A DNA stretch of 64,000 bases from BACL11 sp945865535 (GCA_947502765.1 CANNBA010000003.1:52919-116918); one strand, 5' to 3'. Positions 1-8,765 are shown, counted from the stretch's first letter. Program-made: numbers and translations. The notes: generated by a model from the letters alone, not told the origin.

Positions 1-1
1 A

Positions 2-49
2 AAAGACAATGAAGATGTTTTTATCATAAGAAAAAAGCAAGATGAATAG
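2..49 (+). CDS. 3' end of a gene cut by the window edge; probable septum formation initiator (DivIC/FtsB-like)
   Basis: Only the last 15 codons are visible. They read KDNEDVFIIRKKQDE and end in TAG, overlapping the first codons of the mutase gene. The charged tail with an EKY-KKDNEDV-like flavour resembles the C-terminus of small DivIC/FtsB proteins that precede mutA in many Flavobacteriia. The identification rests on this short tail and on remembered gene order, so it is tentative. The other two forward frames stop at 12 and 29. Confidence 0.4.
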   Translation, partial: KDNEDVFIIRKKQDE

Positions 50-3047
50 ATTATTTATTGATTTTGATCCTGTTTCAAAAAATAAATGGCTAGAACAAAT
101 AGATAGTGATCTAAAAGGAAATACAGAAAAACTAATTTCAACAGTTGAAGGAATAACAATACAGCCAATTTATCATGCTGATGATAACTTCAAAACATAT
201 AATAGTAATTTTCCATCAAATTGGGAAACATATCAGCTCATAGATGCCACAAATGCAAAGGAAGCAAATAAAAGAGCTTTAAATGCTTTGCAAAATGATG
301 TAAGTGGTCTGTGTTTTTCTAATCCAAATAACTTAGATGTACTATTAAAGGATATCTCCATTGAACATATAAGAATTGATTTTTCAAATTACTCTGAGAA
401 TTTTCCTTTAGAGTGGGAACACTTAACAATTAACAAAAATGTAAAAGGAGCTTTTCATGGCACAACAAAAATTAATATTCCAAATTATTTAGATACTATT
501 TTTACTCAAGGTACGGCCAAAGAACAAATAATTGATGCACTTGAAAAAGGACAAAAAGCAAGCAAAAAAGTACAATTTCATTTTAAAATTGGAAGTGATT
601 ACTTCTTAGAAATAGCAAAACTAAAAGCATTTAGAATACTGTGGAAAAGCAAAACTGGAGAAGATGCTTACATATTTACTTCAACCGATACATCAAATAA
701 AAAAGAAGAATCTGCTTATAATAATATACTTAGAAGCACTACCGAATGTATGTCTGCTATTTTTGGTGGTGCAAATGCTATTATGCTTAATGCTTACAAT
801 TCAAGCTTTGAAAAAAGCACTAATTTTTCAGAAAGAATTGCTAGAAATCAGCAAACCATATTAAGAAAAGAAAGCTATCTTGACAAAGTAGAAGACCCCA
901 CAAAAGGATCCTATTATATTGATTATTTAATTCAGGAATTATTACAAGATTTTAAAATTCAATCTGAAAAAGAAGAAAAAAAAGCTACTACAAAATGGGA
1001 AAGCTCTGAAGGAATTGAAATACACAATAGATACACTAAAGATGATATCTCCAATACTGAGCATCTAAATTTTGTTGCTGGAATTGCTCCAAATCTCAGA
1101 GGCCCCTATTCTACTATGTATGTAATGCAGCCCTGGACTATTAGACAATATGCTGGTTTTTCAACTGCTGAGGCTTCAAATGAATTTTATAGAAAAAATT
1201 TAGCTGGTGGTCAAAAAGGACTATCAGTTGCTTTTGATTTAGCCACTCATAGAGGCTATGATTCTAATCATGAGAGAGTAATTGGTGATGTTGGAATGGC
1301 TGGAGTTTCTATTGATACTGTGGAAGATATGAAAATTCTCTTTGATAAAATTCCATTAGATGAAATGTCCGTTTCTATGACTATGAATGGTGCAGTGCTT
1401 CCTATTCTAGCTTTTTACATTGTGGCAGCAAAAGAACAAGGCGTTAGTCTAGAGCAACTTTCAGGAACTATACAAAATGATATTTTAAAAGAATTTATGG
1501 TGCGTAACACTTATATCTACCCGCCACAACATTCTATGAGAATTATTTCAGATATTTTTGAATATACTTCAGAAAATATGCCAAAATTCAATAGCATTTC
1601 AGTTTCTGGATATCACATGCAAGAAGCGGGAGCAACAGCCGATATTGAACTTGCCTATACTTTAGCAGATGGACTAGAATACATCCGAACAGGTATTAAA
1701 GCAGGATTAGATATTGACTCTTTTGCTCCAAGAATCTCATTTTTTTGGGGTATTGGAATGAATCATTTTATGGAAATTGCTAAGTTGAGAGCAGCTAGAA
1801 TGCTCTGGGCGAAATTAGTAGCAGAATTCAAACCAAAAAATCCAAAATCATTAGCATTAAGAACCCATTGCCAAACAAGTGGCTGGAGCTTAACCGAGCA
1901 AGATCCTTTTAATAATATAACCAGAACTTGTGTGGAAGCCATGGCAGCTGTAATGGGAGGAACACAAAGTTTACACACCAATGCACTTGATGAAGCCATT
2001 GCTTTACCAACTGATTTCTCTGCAAAAATTGCTAGAGATACTCAGATTTTCTTGCAAAAAGAGATCGGAATTTGCAAAACTGTTGATCCCTGGGGAGGAT
2101 CTTATTATGTTGAGAAACTTACAGAGGAATTAACAAATAAAGCTTGGAAACATATACAAGAAATTGAGGAACTTGGGGGAATGGTTAAAGCAATTGAATC
2201 AGTAGTTCCAAAAATGAGGATTGAGCAATCAGCTGCTAAGAAACAAGCTAGAATTGATAGCGGAAAAGACATTATTGTTGGGGTAAATGCCAATAAGTTA
2301 ATAAAAGAGGATAAAGAACTTGAAATACTTGAAATTGATAATACTGCCGTAAGAAATTCGCAAATTAATCGTTTAAAGAGTATTAAAGAATCAAGGGATA
2401 CTATAAAAGTACAGGAAGCATTAGAGCAACTTACAAAGGCCTGTACTAACAAAAAGCAAAATCTTTTAAATCTAGCAGTACATGCAACACAGCAAAGAGC
2501 AACTCTTGGGGAAATATCTGATGCTTTAGAAAAAAGTTTTGGAAGATATATTGCAAAAAATCAAACTATATCAGGAGTATATAAAATGGAAATACAAAAC
2601 AATGATACTTTTAAAAAAGCATTGGCATTATCGGATGAATTTGCCAATAAAAAAGGAAGAAGACCAAGAATACTAATTGCCAAAATGGGCCAAGACGGAC
2701 ACGATAGAGGAGCCAAAATTGTGGCTACTTCATTTGCCGATTTAGGTTTTGATGTTGATGTAGGTCCTTTGTTTCAAACACCAAAAGAAGCTGCAAAACA
2801 AGCAGTAGAAAATGATGTTCATATTCTAGGAATATCCTCTTTAGCAGCAGGACATAAAACGCTAGTACCACAAGTAATTGCTGCCTTAAAAGAATATCAA
2901 AGAGAAGATATATTAGTAATTGCTGGAGGAGTGATTCCTCAGCAAGATTACAACTTCTTACTAGATGCAGGAGTTAGTGGGATATTTGGTCCAGGAAGTG
3001 TAATTGCTGAATCAGCAATTGAAATTCTTAAAAAATTAATGAAATAA
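42..3047 (+). CDS. mutB: Methylmalonyl-CoA mutase, fused small (MutA-like) and large (MutB) subunits
   Basis: Adenosylcobalamin-dependent isomerisation of methylmalonyl-CoA and succinyl-CoA. At 1001 residues it is about 290 longer than a usual MutB. Residues 1 to about 315 look like a degraded MutA barrel half; 188-310 can be aligned by eye with 577-700 of the same protein (IAKLKAFRILW against IAKLRAARMLW). Residues 320-1001 are a full catalytic subunit: substrate tunnel YSTMYVMQPWTIRQYAGF (356-373), active-site Tyr-His in SGYHMQEAGAT (Y524, H525), and a C-terminal B12 domain with DGHDRG (H887 as cobalt ligand). The MutA part has no B12 domain of its own. The catalytic half looks intact, so activity is expected. 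An acyl-CoA carboxylase beta subunit at 32046 could supply the substrate. Confidence 0.93.
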   Translation: MNRLFIDFDPVSKNKWLEQIDSDLKGNTEKLISTVEGITIQPIYHADDNFKTYNSNFPSNWETYQLIDATNAKEANKRALNALQNDVSGLCFSNPNNLDVLLKDISIEHIRIDFSNYSENFPLEWEHLTINKNVKGAFHGTTKINIPNYLDTIFTQGTAKEQIIDALEKGQKASKKVQFHFKIGSDYFLEIAKLKAFRILWKSKTGEDAYIFTSTDTSNKKEESAYNNILRSTTECMSAIFGGANAIMLNAYNSSFEKSTNFSERIARNQQTILRKESYLDKVEDPTKGSYYIDYLIQELLQDFKIQSEKEEKKATTKWESSEGIEIHNRYTKDDISNTEHLNFVAGIAPNLRGPYSTMYVMQPWTIRQYAGFSTAEASNEFYRKNLAGGQKGLSVAFDLATHRGYDSNHERVIGDVGMAGVSIDTVEDMKILFDKIPLDEMSVSMTMNGAVLPILAFYIVAAKEQGVSLEQLSGTIQNDILKEFMVRNTYIYPPQHSMRIISDIFEYTSENMPKFNSISVSGYHMQEAGATADIELAYTLADGLEYIRTGIKAGLDIDSFAPRISFFWGIGMNHFMEIAKLRAARMLWAKLVAEFKPKNPKSLALRTHCQTSGWSLTEQDPFNNITRTCVEAMAAVMGGTQSLHTNALDEAIALPTDFSAKIARDTQIFLQKEIGICKTVDPWGGSYYVEKLTEELTNKAWKHIQEIEELGGMVKAIESVVPKMRIEQSAAKKQARIDSGKDIIVGVNANKLIKEDKELEILEIDNTAVRNSQINRLKSIKESRDTIKVQEALEQLTKACTNKKQNLLNLAVHATQQRATLGEISDALEKSFGRYIAKNQTISGVYKMEIQNNDTFKKALALSDEFANKKGRRPRILIAKMGQDGHDRGAKIVATSFADLGFDVDVGPLFQTPKEAAKQAVENDVHILGISSLAAGHKTLVPQVIAALKEYQREDILVIAGGVIPQQDYNFLLDAGVSGIFGPGSVIAESAIEILKKLMK

Positions 3048-3056
3048 ATTAATAGA

Positions 3057-3073
3057 AATTGAATAATTCAATT
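3057..3073. terminator. Weak bidirectional hairpin between convergent genes
   Basis: A 7-bp perfect inverted repeat, AATTGAA-TAA-TTCAATT, fills the 27-bp gap between the mutase stop and the stop of the minus-strand T9SS gene. It contains only one G-C pair per arm and has no long T-run, so it may be a weak bidirectional terminator or chance in AT-rich DNA. Confidence 0.3.
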
Positions 3074-3074
3074 G

Positions 3075-3860
3075 TTACTCACCAACAATAAATCTTGTTG
3101 TCTTTACATCAGATCCAGAATAAGCATTTAAAAAATAAATACCTTTCTCTAAACTACTAATATCTATTTTTTTGTTATTTGTTCCAGTTGTTGAAAATTT
3201 ATTTTCTTTAATCTGTAATACCTTTTTACCTAAGATATTTACTATCTCAAATCTAATATTATCTGAATTTTTGACTTCATATTGAATATTTAATAAGCCT
3301 TTAGCAGGATTTGGAAAAGTAGATACCTCAAAAATGCTTCTTTTATTCTCATCAATATTTAGAGGGGCAGCTAAAGCATTATTAATAGCTCCTTGCACCC
3401 CAATAAATTTGATCTGATCATTATTGAGGTTATAGTATACGCTATGGCTACTTCCTCCTAAAACAACTACTTTTGGCATTCCAGCACTGCCATAATCACT
3501 CATACTTATAGCACTTGAAGAAAAAGCAGTATTTAATGGCATACTATTTGAGTTTCCCCAATTAACTAAATTAGCACAAGACGAATTTGCATAATCATCA
3601 ACTAGATAAAAATCCACTATTCCAGGATGGCTTACCGCAAAAGTTTGCGCTGCATCATAAGCCGCAAATGATGGAGTAATACAACCCCCACAAGGCATTA
3701 CCCAAGCAATAACAATTACGTTTCCTTCATCAAGAGAATCGAATAAATTATGTGTAACTCCATCACAATCAGCTGTTGTAAAATCAGTAGCAGTAGTTTG
3801 AGCAAATGCAACATTTGCTACAAGTAATAAGAATAAACTTTTAAAAATATATTTTTTCAT
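3075..3860 (-). CDS. Secreted thioredoxin-like protein with CGGC motif and T9SS sorting domain
   Basis: 261 residues. A signal peptide (1-20, ending AFA-Q) is followed by a thioredoxin-like region. It has a beta-strand VIVIAWVMPCGGC with a C57-x-x-C60 pair where a redox-active site would sit, then a GMPKVVVLGG segment like the cis-Pro loop of the fold. From about 180 comes a type A T9SS sorting domain (FPNPAKGLLNIQY, then a terminal strand ending KTTRFIVGE), so the protein is expected to cross the outer membrane and be surface-bound or released. It is the last gene of the metal cluster, 4 bp after the HMA gene. A role as secreted thiol oxidoreductase or metal-binding protein is inference; the substrate is unknown. 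Confidence 0.75.
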   Translation of the reverse strand: MKKYIFKSLFLLLVANVAFAQTTATDFTTADCDGVTHNLFDSLDEGNVIVIAWVMPCGGCITPSFAAYDAAQTFAVSHPGIVDFYLVDDYANSSCANLVNWGNSNSMPLNTAFSSSAISMSDYGSAGMPKVVVLGGSSHSVYYNLNNDQIKFIGVQGAINNALAAPLNIDENKRSIFEVSTFPNPAKGLLNIQYEVKNSDNIRFEIVNILGKKVLQIKENKFSTTGTNNKKIDISSLEKGIYFLNAYSGSDVKTTRFIVGE

Positions 3861-3864
3861 GGCT

Positions 3865-4221
3865 TTATTTTTTTTCTATTGGTCGTTCGTATTTACAACA
3901 AAAATGAAGATTATTATAACTCTCATCTGTTGCTTTATGTAATTCGGTATCATAGCCTACTAAAGCTATAGCTGTCTGTATAGCATCTATATTCGTTAAT
4001 TCAGGATTAAACTTAACCGTCACCTCAGCTTTGGCTTTATCCCATACAGCAGACTTAACCCCATCTACTGATTTTGCTGCTTTTTCAATTGTCGTCTTAC
4101 ACATTCCACAATTGCCCCAAACTTGAAAGCTTTCTTTTTGATATTTAGGTTTTTCAGCAGTAACTGAAATAGAAAAAAAGGCTAAGCAAATTATTACAAG
4201 TAAGTTTTTTAGATGTTTCAT
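3865..4221 (-). CDS. Periplasmic heavy-metal-associated (HMA) domain protein
   Basis: 118 residues from the chosen start. An upstream in-frame ATG at 4254 would place charged and Cys residues ahead of the hydrophobic core, so the ATG at 4221, which gives a clean signal peptide MKHLKNLLVIICLAFF, is preferred. One HMA ferredoxin-like domain follows, with the metal-binding pair in GNCGMCKTTIEKA (C38, C41) and the usual GVKSAVWD and AIALVGYDTE segments. A second Cys pair lies in the tail (FCCKYE). HMA domains of this type usually carry Cu(I) or another soft metal. It sits between a TonB receptor and a CGGC T9SS protein, so a periplasmic metal carrier working with the receptor is the likely role. 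Confidence 0.88.
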   Translation of the reverse strand: MKHLKNLLVIICLAFFSISVTAEKPKYQKESFQVWGNCGMCKTTIEKAAKSVDGVKSAVWDKAKAEVTVKFNPELTNIDAIQTAIALVGYDTELHKATDESYNNLHFCCKYERPIEKK

Positions 4222-4255
4222 AACTAAATACATTTTAATGCTACAAATATACAAC

Positions 4256-6436
4256 TTAATTTAATTTGTATCTAAAACCAAAATAAAACATTCTCCCATA
4301 TATTGGGGCGTAAACTAAAGAGGCATCAAAACCAGGTGAATTTGGATTATTATATGAAAGAATAGGATTTTCCTGAGTATAACTCAAAATATTCTCTACT
4401 CCTAAATACACATCAAAATCACTGATCTTTTTTGTTACTTGAGCATTGTAAATGTAAAAAGATTTTGAATTCTTATCTTCTTCATCAACAGGAATTCTAC
4501 TCTCTCCAATGCGATTTGCAGTAAAATCAAACTTCCATTTTTCAAAATTAGTGGCATATGATAAATTAAGTAAAGCTCTATTTTTGGGTGTTAATGGTGG
4601 TATTTTTATATCACCTGAAAAAGTAGTTTGTACATCATTCATTTTATAAGCCATTTTTACATCAAAACGATTAAACAGTTCATATCCTAAATCGAATTGC
4701 AAACTATTGGAATAGGAAACTCCATCTAAATTATAAAATGAAAGTTCACCTTGGTTCTCAATATCAACCACAATTTGATTTTCAAATTCAGTTCTATAGG
4801 CATCAGCATTTATAGTGCCCTCACGCCCAAAAAACTTAAAACAATATAAAATATTCATCCCATAATTCCAAGCAACCTCAGGTAGCAAGCTGTCAGCAAC
4901 ATTAATTTCTCTTGATGAAGCTAAGAAATTAGCATTTTCAATAAATACATTTGCTACACGAAAAGCCCTGCCTGCAGAAAAACGAATAGCCGTATTTTCA
5001 CTAGGATTGTACTTCATATTTAGCCTTGGCAAGTAAAAAAACTCCTCTGTATTATTGTAATAATCAGCCCGCAGACCAGCCGTTAGATTAAAACTTTCTC
5101 CCCAATTGTAATTATATTCCGAAAACAAACCACTCATTAAATCCATCCTGATTTTATCAGAATACTCTTTATCAATATTCCCTTCAAAACTTTCGGTAAA
5201 TCTATCGGCATAATAGCTGATTCCATATTTTAATTTATGATCAGTAGTTCCTAAATAGGTTTGTCTTATAAGATTCAAATAGGCGCTTTCTTGCAATCCT
5301 TTATAATTATTTTCTCCAAAAATAGCTGTTTGATTATGCCTTCTAAATGAGGTTTGTAATCCTACACTTTTACCAGGACTATTTGGCCGAATAGTTCCTG
5401 TTTTTGAAGTAAACTCTACTAAGTCATTATGAATATCAACTACATAAGAAGAATCACTATTTTTCATAGTTCCTCCTACTCTATCTTCTACCAAGCCTCT
5501 TAAGGTAAAACCAATCATATACTTCTTATCCTTATATTCCCATCTATTAAGCACATTGACTTGTTTTACTTTTGGCATATCCAAAAAATTGTCTCCATTT
5601 TCATCCATTTCTTTATCAAAATATGAAATATGAGTAAATAGATTCGATTTCCAATTACCCTGTTTTTTAGCTAACAATAAATTGTTCTCGATTCTTCCTT
5701 CTGAACTAACAAAACCATTCCAAAATATTTTTGGAGCAGATTCTGGCTTATAATATTCCACATTAATTTGACCTGCAAATGATTCAAATCCATTAACAAC
5801 TGAGCCAGTTCCTTTTATTATTTGTATTGACTCTATCCAAGTTCCAGGAACATAACTCAGCCCATAAGAAGAAGACATACCTCTAATTAATGGCATATTT
5901 TCTTGAGTAATTTGAGTGTAAACACCGTCTAAACCCAGCATTTGAATTTGCTTTGCTCCAGAAACTGCATCTGTAAAAATAACATCAACAGTAGCATTTG
6001 TAGTAAAACTTTCTGAGAGATTGCAACAAGCAGCCTTCTCTAATTCGCCTGTGCAAATGGTTTGCATATTGATACTATTCACAGTAGAAAGTTTGGTGGT
6101 ATTTACCTTTCCTTCAATTTGAACGGCATCTAGTTCAATGGTGCTTTTTAAATAAAAAATATATTTATCATCTATAATTTCTTGACTATCGAATGAATAG
6201 CCAACATAACTAACGCTTAAAGTAGCTGGAAAAGATGTTGCTTCATTTATGAAGTAAACCCCATTAATATCTGTAGTTGTTCCTATGTTTGTACCTTCCC
6301 AATATACATTTGCTCCAAAAATAGGTGTAGTTTTGCCATCTTGCGATAATTCCAATACTTTTCCTTCAATTTGATTTTGTGCTTTTAGACCATTACTTGC
6401 AATAAGCACTATTGCAATCATTATTATTTTTTTCAT
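4256..6436 (-). CDS. TonB-dependent outer-membrane receptor with Cys-Cys plug motif (probable copper/metal)
   Basis: 726 residues. Signal peptide 1-19, then a carboxypeptidase-regulatory-like domain (22-105, GANVYWEGTNIGTTTDINGVY), a plug domain (about 115-230, ending IIKGTGSVVNGFESFAGQINV) and a 22-strand-type barrel to the terminal aromatic strand GRMFYFGFRYKLN. The plug begins with EKAACCNLSESF (C137, C138), a motif I associate with receptors encoded beside HMA proteins in Bacteroidota. The two cysteines could bind copper. The downstream HMA gene starts 34 bp after this stop, and a Cys-rich protein is encoded upstream on the same strand. No SusD-like partner is present, which argues against a glycan system. 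Confidence 0.88.
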   Translation of the reverse strand: MKKIIMIAIVLIASNGLKAQNQIEGKVLELSQDGKTTPIFGANVYWEGTNIGTTTDINGVYFINEATSFPATLSVSYVGYSFDSQEIIDDKYIFYLKSTIELDAVQIEGKVNTTKLSTVNSINMQTICTGELEKAACCNLSESFTTNATVDVIFTDAVSGAKQIQMLGLDGVYTQITQENMPLIRGMSSSYGLSYVPGTWIESIQIIKGTGSVVNGFESFAGQINVEYYKPESAPKIFWNGFVSSEGRIENNLLLAKKQGNWKSNLFTHISYFDKEMDENGDNFLDMPKVKQVNVLNRWEYKDKKYMIGFTLRGLVEDRVGGTMKNSDSSYVVDIHNDLVEFTSKTGTIRPNSPGKSVGLQTSFRRHNQTAIFGENNYKGLQESAYLNLIRQTYLGTTDHKLKYGISYYADRFTESFEGNIDKEYSDKIRMDLMSGLFSEYNYNWGESFNLTAGLRADYYNNTEEFFYLPRLNMKYNPSENTAIRFSAGRAFRVANVFIENANFLASSREINVADSLLPEVAWNYGMNILYCFKFFGREGTINADAYRTEFENQIVVDIENQGELSFYNLDGVSYSNSLQFDLGYELFNRFDVKMAYKMNDVQTTFSGDIKIPPLTPKNRALLNLSYATNFEKWKFDFTANRIGESRIPVDEEDKNSKSFYIYNAQVTKKISDFDVYLGVENILSYTQENPILSYNNPNSPGFDASLVYAPIYGRMFYFGFRYKLN

Positions 6437-6481
6437 TTCTATTATTTAAGATTACTATTCAATTAAAAATTGAACAACATC

Positions 6482-6937
6482 TTATAATAAAAATGACTGA
6501 ATTTGAGCTAACTGAGGTTTATTTAATTTGGGGGGGGGGATGTCAGTTTGATACTGATTTGCTATTAAGTTAGAAGCAAAATTATGATTTGAAACAGTAT
6601 AAAATAAGGGAACTTCTAAAAGTAAAAAGTTGAAATTGACAATAGCAAAAGTAGTTTCAAAATCAAATTGAATATTTACGGTTTCACCTGCACAAGAATT
6701 GTCTTTTGTTTGAGGACAACATGATTCTTTGATTTCTTTTTTCTTGCAACAGGATATTTTTTCCACATCCATTGCGCAAGATGTTACTTGCTTTTCCATG
6801 CAATTAGGAACTTCAGTACCTAGATATAAAGACCCATCTTTGGAGCACTTCATTTTGGAAATACTAACCCCCATAGATAAAAATACAACGAGTGTTGAGA
6901 GTACAACTAAAGATATATTTCTAAGAAAAAGTTTCAT
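6482..6937 (-). CDS. Small Cys-rich HYC_CC_PP-family-like protein
   Basis: 151 residues. An N-terminal hydrophobic segment (7-25) is followed by MKCSKDGS, then eight cysteines in all, including two CC pairs (63-64, 73-74). A hydrophobic stretch (97-113) precedes a short tail containing PPP (134-136). This layout matches a family of small Bacteroidota proteins named for H-Y-C, CC and PP motifs that lie near copper genes; I recognise the layout but could not confirm it by search. Many cysteines and the HMA/TonB neighbours suggest metal sensing or sequestration at the envelope. The PPP codons are a run of ten C on the coding strand, which could slip. A TACATTTG box lies 8 nt before the ATG. Confidence 0.68.
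   Translation of the reverse strand: MKLFLRNISLVVLSTLVVFLSMGVSISKMKCSKDGSLYLGTEVPNCMEKQVTSCAMDVEKISCCKKKEIKESCCPQTKDNSCAGETVNIQFDFETTFAIVNFNFLLLEVPLFYTVSNHNFASNLIANQYQTDIPPPKLNKPQLAQIQSFLL
6530..6539 (+). repeat. G10/C10 homopolymer inside the HYC_CC_PP-like gene
   Basis: Ten consecutive G on the + strand (C on the coding strand) encode the PPP of the preceding entry plus one base of the Ile codon. Such a tract stands out in this AT-rich window. Gain or loss of one base would change only the last 15 or so residues. Confidence 0.9.
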
Positions 6938-6945
6938 TGCAATGG

Positions 6946-6953
6946 CAAATGTA
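6946..6953 (-). promoter_or_regulatory. -7 box TACATTTG, metal cluster
   Basis: CAAATGTA on the + strand reads TACATTTG on the minus strand, a match to the Bacteroidota -7 consensus TAnnTTTG, 8 nt before the ATG at 6937. No clear -33 TTTG is seen. The 5' leader would be very short or absent. Confidence 0.5.
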
Positions 6954-6984
6954 CAATTTATTTAATAAAAAACCTAAACGCTTC

Positions 6985-7476
6985 TTATTCTCTTGATTTG
7001 ATAATAGTTAAAACATATAAAACTCCAAAAAATCCACATAATAGAATTGAAATAGCTCCAAATCCATACTGATCTTTACCACTCCATGAAGTAGGCTCAA
7101 GCAAAAAACCTTCACCTTTGGTTGAAATATACCAAACAAGATAAGATGACATTCCACTCATTAAAGCTATCATAATTGAGATCCAAATCTTAACATGTCT
7201 GCTTAGAGTTTTTCCAGTCCCATAATATTCTAGAATCTCCTTTCCAAAATAATTATTAGTTAATGACCATCTAAATAATCTTTTATTTGATAAAGAGAAT
7301 AAGAATGCCGCAGGAACTGCCCAAGAAATTGTAGGCCATCCTGGAATCCATATGCCTATTATTGCAAAAACTACACATAAGAATCCCAATCCGGCATATA
7401 GTCTTCTCTTGAAAGGATTTTTTACTACAGAATATTTCTCTACAATATCATCAACTTCTGTTAAACGCTTATTCAT
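6985..7476 (-). CDS. DUF454 (YbaN-like) inner-membrane protein
   Basis: 163 residues. The core GLGFLCVVFAIIGIWIPGWP, then a PAAFLFSLSNKRLFRW segment and FGKEILEYY, follow the DUF454 pattern (short N-terminal arm, two close membrane helices, conserved aromatic/Arg loop). Two further helices sit at about 95-115 and 138-158, so four membrane segments are likely. The function of the family is not established. It starts 14 bp downstream of the ornithine aminotransferase stop and is probably co-transcribed with it; no functional link is obvious. Confidence 0.78.
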   Translation of the reverse strand: MNKRLTEVDDIVEKYSVVKNPFKRRLYAGLGFLCVVFAIIGIWIPGWPTISWAVPAAFLFSLSNKRLFRWSLTNNYFGKEILEYYGTGKTLSRHVKIWISIMIALMSGMSSYLVWYISTKGEGFLLEPTSWSGKDQYGFGAISILLCGFFGVLYVLTIIKSRE

Positions 7477-7490
7477 ATTAGCTAATGTGA

Positions 7491-8702
7491 TTAAAAAGAA
7501 AGTATGGTTTTTTTAATGATTGATATGCATTCTCGCAATTGCTCCTCTGTAATAACTAAGGGTGGGGCAAAACGAATAATATCGCCATGAGTTGGTTTAG
7601 CAAGTAATCCGTTATCTCTTAATTTTAAGCAAACATCCCAAGCTTCAAATCCATTTTTTGGTTTTATAACTATTGCATTTAACAAGCCCTTTCCTCTTAC
7701 TAAAGTAATCATATCCGAATCAATAGCTTTTAATTCTTCTCTTAATATCTTCCCAAGTCGGTGTGCATTTTCAGCTAGTTTTTCTTCTTTAACTACCTCA
7801 AGAGCGGCAATGGCTACTGTATTAGCCAATGGATTTCCTCCAAAAGTAGAGCCGTGTTCTCCTGGGCGAATGCACAACATAATTTCATCATTGGCAAGAA
7901 CGGCTGAAACTGGAAATACACCTCCTGAGATTGCTTTTCCTAAAATAAGAATATCAGGTTTTACATCTTCATGATCTACAGCTAATAATTTACCAGTACG
8001 AGCAATTCCTGTTTGGATCTCATCTGCAATAAATAAAACGCCTGCCTTTTGACACAATGCTTTTGCTCCTTTTAAATAACCATCATCCGGGACAAAAACA
8101 CCTGCCTCACCTTGAATGGGTTCTACCAAAAATCCTGCAATAGTACCATCTTTTAATGCTTCCTTTAAAGCGGCTAAATCATTATAAGGAATAATGACAA
8201 AACCTGGAGTATATGGCCCAAATTCATTTCTAGACTGGGAATCATTACTAAAAGAGATAATAGTTGTAGTACGGCCATGAAAATTGCCATCACATACAAT
8301 AATTTTTGCTGTTTGTGGAGCTAGTTTTTTCTTTTGATAAGCCCATTTTCTACAGAGTTTAAGTGCTGTTTCCACAGCCTCAGCACCGCTATTCATTGGA
8401 AGAACCTTATCAAAGCCAAAATAAGTGGTAATGTACTTTTCGTACTCTCCTAAAGTATTGTTATAAAAAGCTCTGGAAGTTAGGGTTAAAGTATCGGCCT
8501 GTTTTTTAAGAGCATCTATTATTTTTGGATGACAATGACCTTGATTTACTGCAGAGTAAGAAGATAAAAAATCATAATATTTTTTCCCCTCAACATCCCA
8601 AACAAAAACCCCCTCACCTTTTGCAAGAACTACTGGCAATGGATGGTAATTATGAGCTCCATACTTATCCTCTAGTTCAATATAATCGGCTGATGACTTC
8701 AT
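7491..8702 (-). CDS. rocD: Ornithine--oxo-acid aminotransferase
   Basis: PLP-dependent class III aminotransferase that converts ornithine plus 2-oxoglutarate to glutamate 5-semialdehyde plus glutamate, linking arginine/ornithine breakdown with proline and glutamate. At 403 residues it has the normal length. It has the ornithine-type N-terminus (EDKYGAHNYHPLPVVLAKGEG), the SGAEAVETALK cofactor loop (105-115), D227 in ADEIQTG for the pyridine nitrogen, and K256 in ILGKAISGG for the Schiff base. The ornithine-specific Y19-H20-P21 segment separates it from acetylornithine and GABA aminotransferases. A TATCTTTG box lies 21 nt upstream of the start, back to back with the rlmD promoter. Confidence 0.95.
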   Translation of the reverse strand: MKSSADYIELEDKYGAHNYHPLPVVLAKGEGVFVWDVEGKKYYDFLSSYSAVNQGHCHPKIIDALKKQADTLTLTSRAFYNNTLGEYEKYITTYFGFDKVLPMNSGAEAVETALKLCRKWAYQKKKLAPQTAKIIVCDGNFHGRTTTIISFSNDSQSRNEFGPYTPGFVIIPYNDLAALKEALKDGTIAGFLVEPIQGEAGVFVPDDGYLKGAKALCQKAGVLFIADEIQTGIARTGKLLAVDHEDVKPDILILGKAISGGVFPVSAVLANDEIMLCIRPGEHGSTFGGNPLANTVAIAALEVVKEEKLAENAHRLGKILREELKAIDSDMITLVRGKGLLNAIVIKPKNGFEAWDVCLKLRDNGLLAKPTHGDIIRFAPPLVITEEQLRECISIIKKTILSF

Positions 8703-8723
8703 TTACTAATTTTTTAGACGGTG

Positions 8724-8731
8724 CAAAGATA
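8724..8731 (-). promoter_or_regulatory. -7 box TATCTTTG for rocD
   Basis: CAAAGATA on the + strand reads TATCTTTG toward rocD (start at 8702), leaving a leader of roughly 15-20 nt. No -33 TTTG is visible at the usual distance. Confidence 0.5.
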
Positions 8732-8753
8732 GTAGAATTAATACGTAAAAAGC

Positions 8754-8761
8754 TACTTTTG
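8754..8761 (+). promoter_or_regulatory. -7 box TACTTTTG for rlmD
   Basis: An exact TAnnTTTG match ends 4 nt before the rlmD ATG. If the box is used, transcription would start at or next to the ATG, giving a leaderless mRNA. It lies 22 bp from the opposing rocD box. Confidence 0.5.
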
Positions 8762-8765
8762 CGAG

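Noticed and set aside
664..864. Short frame inside the mutase gene
   Set aside because: It is a shadow of the mutase coding sequence in another frame.
4222..4254. Upstream ATG for the HMA protein
   Set aside because: It would add 11 residues ahead of a complete signal peptide.
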